In this document: piece after piece, positions 61,801 through 64,000 of the stretch
Numbering within the stretch: position 1 is the first letter of the stretch
Layout of the letters: each line of letters opens with the position of its first letter
Assembly (NCBI RefSeq): GCF_009905375.1
Contig: NC_133649.1
Coordinates: 230,000,102-230,064,101 of the forward strand
DNA length: 64,000 bases
Direction: 5' to 3'
DNA from: Apium graveolens
Taxonomy: Eukaryota; Streptophyta; Magnoliopsida; Apiales; Apiaceae
Made by a program: the position numbers and the translations under genes
Notes under the pieces: generated by a model
The model's input: the letters and a program-made list of their open reading frames with translations, nothing else
What the model was told of the DNA's origin: nothing
Database searches by the model: none

Positions 61801-62758
61801 CCTTCCTTGAAGTGGTGGGTGGAGCTAAGAAGCCTTAAGAAGCTTTGAGAAGCCTTAGGAAAGCTTGGATCTTCAAGAAAAACAAGAAAAAGTTCAAGTT
61901 AAAAACTTGAAAACACTATTCATTGTCTTCTTCCTTGATTAAATGAAGAAGTTAGAGAAAGAATTAATGGCTTAAACTCATGATATAGCCATAACTAAGC
62001 ATAAAGATGATTAGGGAATTTTCTTACCAATTTAGGATGCTTGGATCTTGATTTTTGAAAAATCTATGCCTTTAAAATGTAAAAAGCCGAGAGCTCCTAA
62101 GAACAAATGCCTTGGTTGTTTTTGATTTTTTGATGAAATGATTTTGCTAGCTTGGTTGGCTTGATTTGTATTTGATTTAGTAAATTACTACCTTGCCCTT
62201 GAATTTGTGTGGTCCTTATTCAACCACACCTCCTTCCTTCCCATGTCATGCTTACCTTATCCTCATGATGTCATCCTTCCTTCCTTGTCTTCTTTCTATT
62301 GGTTGGATGACATCATTCCCACTAATCCCTTTGATTAACTTCCTAATCGTTTGCCTAATGACCGCTGATCTGTTATACGGTTCGCTTAACTTTCGTTCTC
62401 GTTTATCGTTTGAAGGATCATACCCGGGATCTTATTACTTAGGTTCCCTTAACCTTTCTCAATACATTATATTCCTTTTTATGATCCTCTAATATAATCC
62501 TTAAATTTAAATCCTTTTTATCCTGTTACCTTATACTCAATTCTCTCCGTATCTTGTGGATTTCCGGGAAAAACCAAAGTGTTCGGAATTGGATTCTGAC
62601 GATATTTACATACACTTATATACTTCATAGAGTACTAATAAAATCCCAGAATATCCATAACAGAACCCCTACATAGTGTGGCGCGAAAAGTTTTCTCATT
62701 CAGCTAAAACACTATTCACAAGGGTTACAAAAAGTTGAAAATTTTTGGGGTTATTACA
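58857..62758 (-). repeat. Gypsy B right (5') LTR
   Basis: 3902 bp and almost identical to 48928-52827. The promoter that drives the B transcript should lie here on the minus strand. Confidence 0.95.
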
Positions 62759-62763
62759 TTTCC

Positions 62764-63390
62764 TCTATCGAAAGATCTATTTTGATCCTATAATGATTTG
62801 TGATGAATGTCGGCTTTCGTCCTGCTTTGAGCCTTGTTCTTTGAAAGCCCCATACTATTCTTCAGAAACCTTTCCTTAACCCAAAAAGATGGAAATCTGC
62901 CACCTAGATTAAATAAAGTAGAATGCCCTAGTTTGATAAAGCATATTGTGATTTGATATTGTAGAACTGCTATATAGTTACTTGCTGAGTTTTATACTCA
63001 TTTGTTTTGTCTTAATCTAACCATGGCAGTTAAGCAAGAAGATGGCCAGGCTTAGGCGCACTGCTCGTAAGAGCGTACCTGGTGGTCCCTACCGTGTTGA
63101 GGGCTTCCGGTTGCCAGAGCAGGTAGTGGTAATCATGAGTAAGCTCGCGTCTAGAAAGAAGTGTATAAAGATACAATGGGTTATCTGTCGGTTCCCAGCC
63201 GGAATCGACTTTGTTTATCTAATAATATTTTGGGTTTGTAAGTTATATTTTGTGATTGGTAGTTGTAATCTTGTCTCATACTTTATCCTGTTGATCCTGT
63301 TAGTAGTTAATCGGGGTTTATGCATATTTAATTAATAGATTAGAGGTGTGTGAGTCCTCATTTCCTAACCCCGAGATTGAGGGCGTCACA
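62764..63390 (+). repeat. Solo LTR C, right part
   Basis: Sequence continues from 48927 after removal of gypsy B and one TTTCC copy. It includes a 97-codon frame at 63042-63335 (MARLRRTARKSVPGG) with no recognised family. Confidence 0.75.
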
Positions 63391-63690
63391 CATCTCGTCG
63401 GAATCCATACTACTGGAATGCTCACTATTGCGGGAGCCCATGATAAAACTGAAATGTAATGATAAACTATGGAATGATTGAGCTTAAAATAAAGGTAATG
63501 TTGCAAGGAATAAGAAATGAGAATGTGTGGGGAACGTGTAGCAATGGTGAAAGCAAGAAATGATTAAGAAGAAATCAAGAAATGCAAGAAAAAGACAAAC
63601 TGCTATTGTCTAACGGATATAAGATCCGGTTAATAGCTAGGCGGGAAACCAAATTCTAGAGAGAAGGGAGAGCATCTCTTTTATATGCAC
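63391..63690 (-). pseudogene. LINE 5' end with ORF1 start
   Basis: The ATG at 63441-63439 gives MGSRNSEHSSSMDSD and runs to the CATCT duplication at 63391-63395. Removing the insertion would keep it in frame with the segment at 45299. Upstream is a leader with AGAGATGCTCTCCC and pyrimidine-rich sequence on the minus strand. Confidence 0.8.
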
Positions 63691-63699
63691 TTTTAATGT

Positions 63700-64000
63700 C
63701 TATAAAAATGTTTGCAAGAGTGAGCTAACTAGCTCAGCAAGTCATAATAGCAATAACTGAGGTTAAACAATTACCAATTGAAATGATTTAGAAGAATCAA
63801 GTTTCTGAATAAGCAATGATTAGAATTGGATATTCACTTTTTATTTTAAAAACCAAGGTTAGGCTGCTGATCAGTCATGCACTAACCCCAAGAAAGGCTC
63901 CCAATTTTGCTCTATATACTGGATCCAAGGCACGCATTGGCCTATTATGACCACAAATCTGACCCGACCATGAATCTGGTCCATATTCATAAAACCATCC
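63700..64000 (-). repeat. Gypsy A right (5') LTR, second fragment
   Basis: From GTTTGCAAGAGTGAGC (63711) the sequence matches 30411-30700 of the left LTR with scattered differences. It includes the paired GACCAC...CTGGTC module (63949-63981). It continues past the window end. Confidence 0.88.

Larger units (their letters stand above)
48923..62763 (-). mobile_element. Ty3/gypsy chromovirus B, young and nearly intact, with target duplication
   Basis: The element is 48928-62758 (13,831 bp) on the minus strand, flanked by the duplication TTTCC (48923-48927 and 62759-62763). The 3.9-kb LTRs differ at only about two dozen positions by eye. Gag-pol is unbroken and ends in a chromodomain-like segment, as in the Tekay/Del lineage. 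An additional frame precedes gag. Confidence 0.95.
45305..63390 (+). mobile_element. Solo LTR of gypsy element C, split by gypsy B
   Basis: It starts TGTGACGACTGAG and ends GAGGGCGTCACA, flanked by a perfect 5-bp duplication CATCT (45300-45304 and 63391-63395). No internal retroelement sequence lies between the ends, so this is a solo LTR of about 4.25 kb left by recombination. By analogy with the LTR ends of A, its sense strand is +. A CT-rich block at 46185-46310 is leader-like. Confidence 0.88.
39492..63690 (-). mobile_element. L1-type LINE (minus strand), split by later insertions
   Basis: The poly-A tail appears as a T-run at 39492-39505. ORF2 and ORF1 follow towards higher coordinates. 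The 5' end (63391 to about 63690) lies beyond the nested solo LTR. Without insertions the LINE is about 6.1 kb. It sits in the right LTR of gypsy A, whose sequence continues as GTTTGCAAGAGTGAGC at 63711. No clear target duplication was found, and the 5' border is approximate. Confidence 0.85.
30058..64000 (-). mobile_element. Ty3/gypsy element A (minus strand), runs off the window
   Basis: The left LTR is 30058-33547. The right LTR starts at 39170, is interrupted at 39492 and resumes at about 63700 to the window edge. A reversed polypurine tract follows the left LTR, and a primer site precedes the right LTR. The internal 5.6 kb has no recognisable gag or pol. The element is either a large non-autonomous derivative (LARD) or heavily decayed. 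Confidence 0.8.

Noticed and set aside
63042..63335. 97-codon frame starting MARLRRTARKS as a host gene
   Set aside because: It lies wholly inside the right part of solo LTR C and has no recognised family.

Overview
This window is plant nuclear DNA, almost certainly from a eudicot with a transposon-rich genome. It is AT-rich and contains no ordinary complete host gene. Nearly every kilobase belongs to a recognisable transposable element, and many elements sit inside one another. The species cannot be named from the sequence.

Region 1 (1-10045) is dominated by an 8.7-kb Mutator-like DNA transposon (MULE, about 1293-10036). On the + strand it carries a FAR1/mudrA-type transposase pseudogene and a small acidic protein with a possible OB-fold. 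Convergently, on the - strand, it carries a four-exon gene. By my exon model this gene encodes one protein with an N-terminal plant mobile domain (PMD) and a C-terminal Ulp1-type (C48) cysteine protease. The protease H-D-Q-C active site is preserved, but three stop codons interrupt the reading frame. Pairs of a near-palindrome, CCGCGGAAAWTTTCCGCGG, occur near both ends and at the centre between the convergent genes. This MULE is my best candidate for an under-described system.

Region 2 (10046-15709) holds one possible host exon, cut by an element with GC-rich repetitive ends. It also has two hAT-type elements with 8-bp target duplications, two head-to-tail short Helitrons and two Stowaway-like MITEs. 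Two further MITEs lie at the left edge of the window.

Region 3 (15710-27409) holds two related minus-strand elements with very short LTRs. The first contains a truncated LINE in one LTR, a minisatellite in its body and a complete-length but defective Ty1/copia element (16961-25183, 1.7-kb LTRs).

Region 4 (27410-64000) is a five-level nest. A SIRE-like copia element is split by gypsy element A (3.5-kb LTRs, minus strand). The right LTR of A is split by a 6-kb L1-type LINE. ORF1 of that LINE is split by a 4.25-kb solo LTR (element C), and C is split by the young gypsy chromovirus B (48928-62758). B has nearly identical 3.9-kb LTRs, an unbroken 1569-residue gag-pol and an extra open frame before gag. 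Nesting order and LTR divergence agree that B is the youngest.
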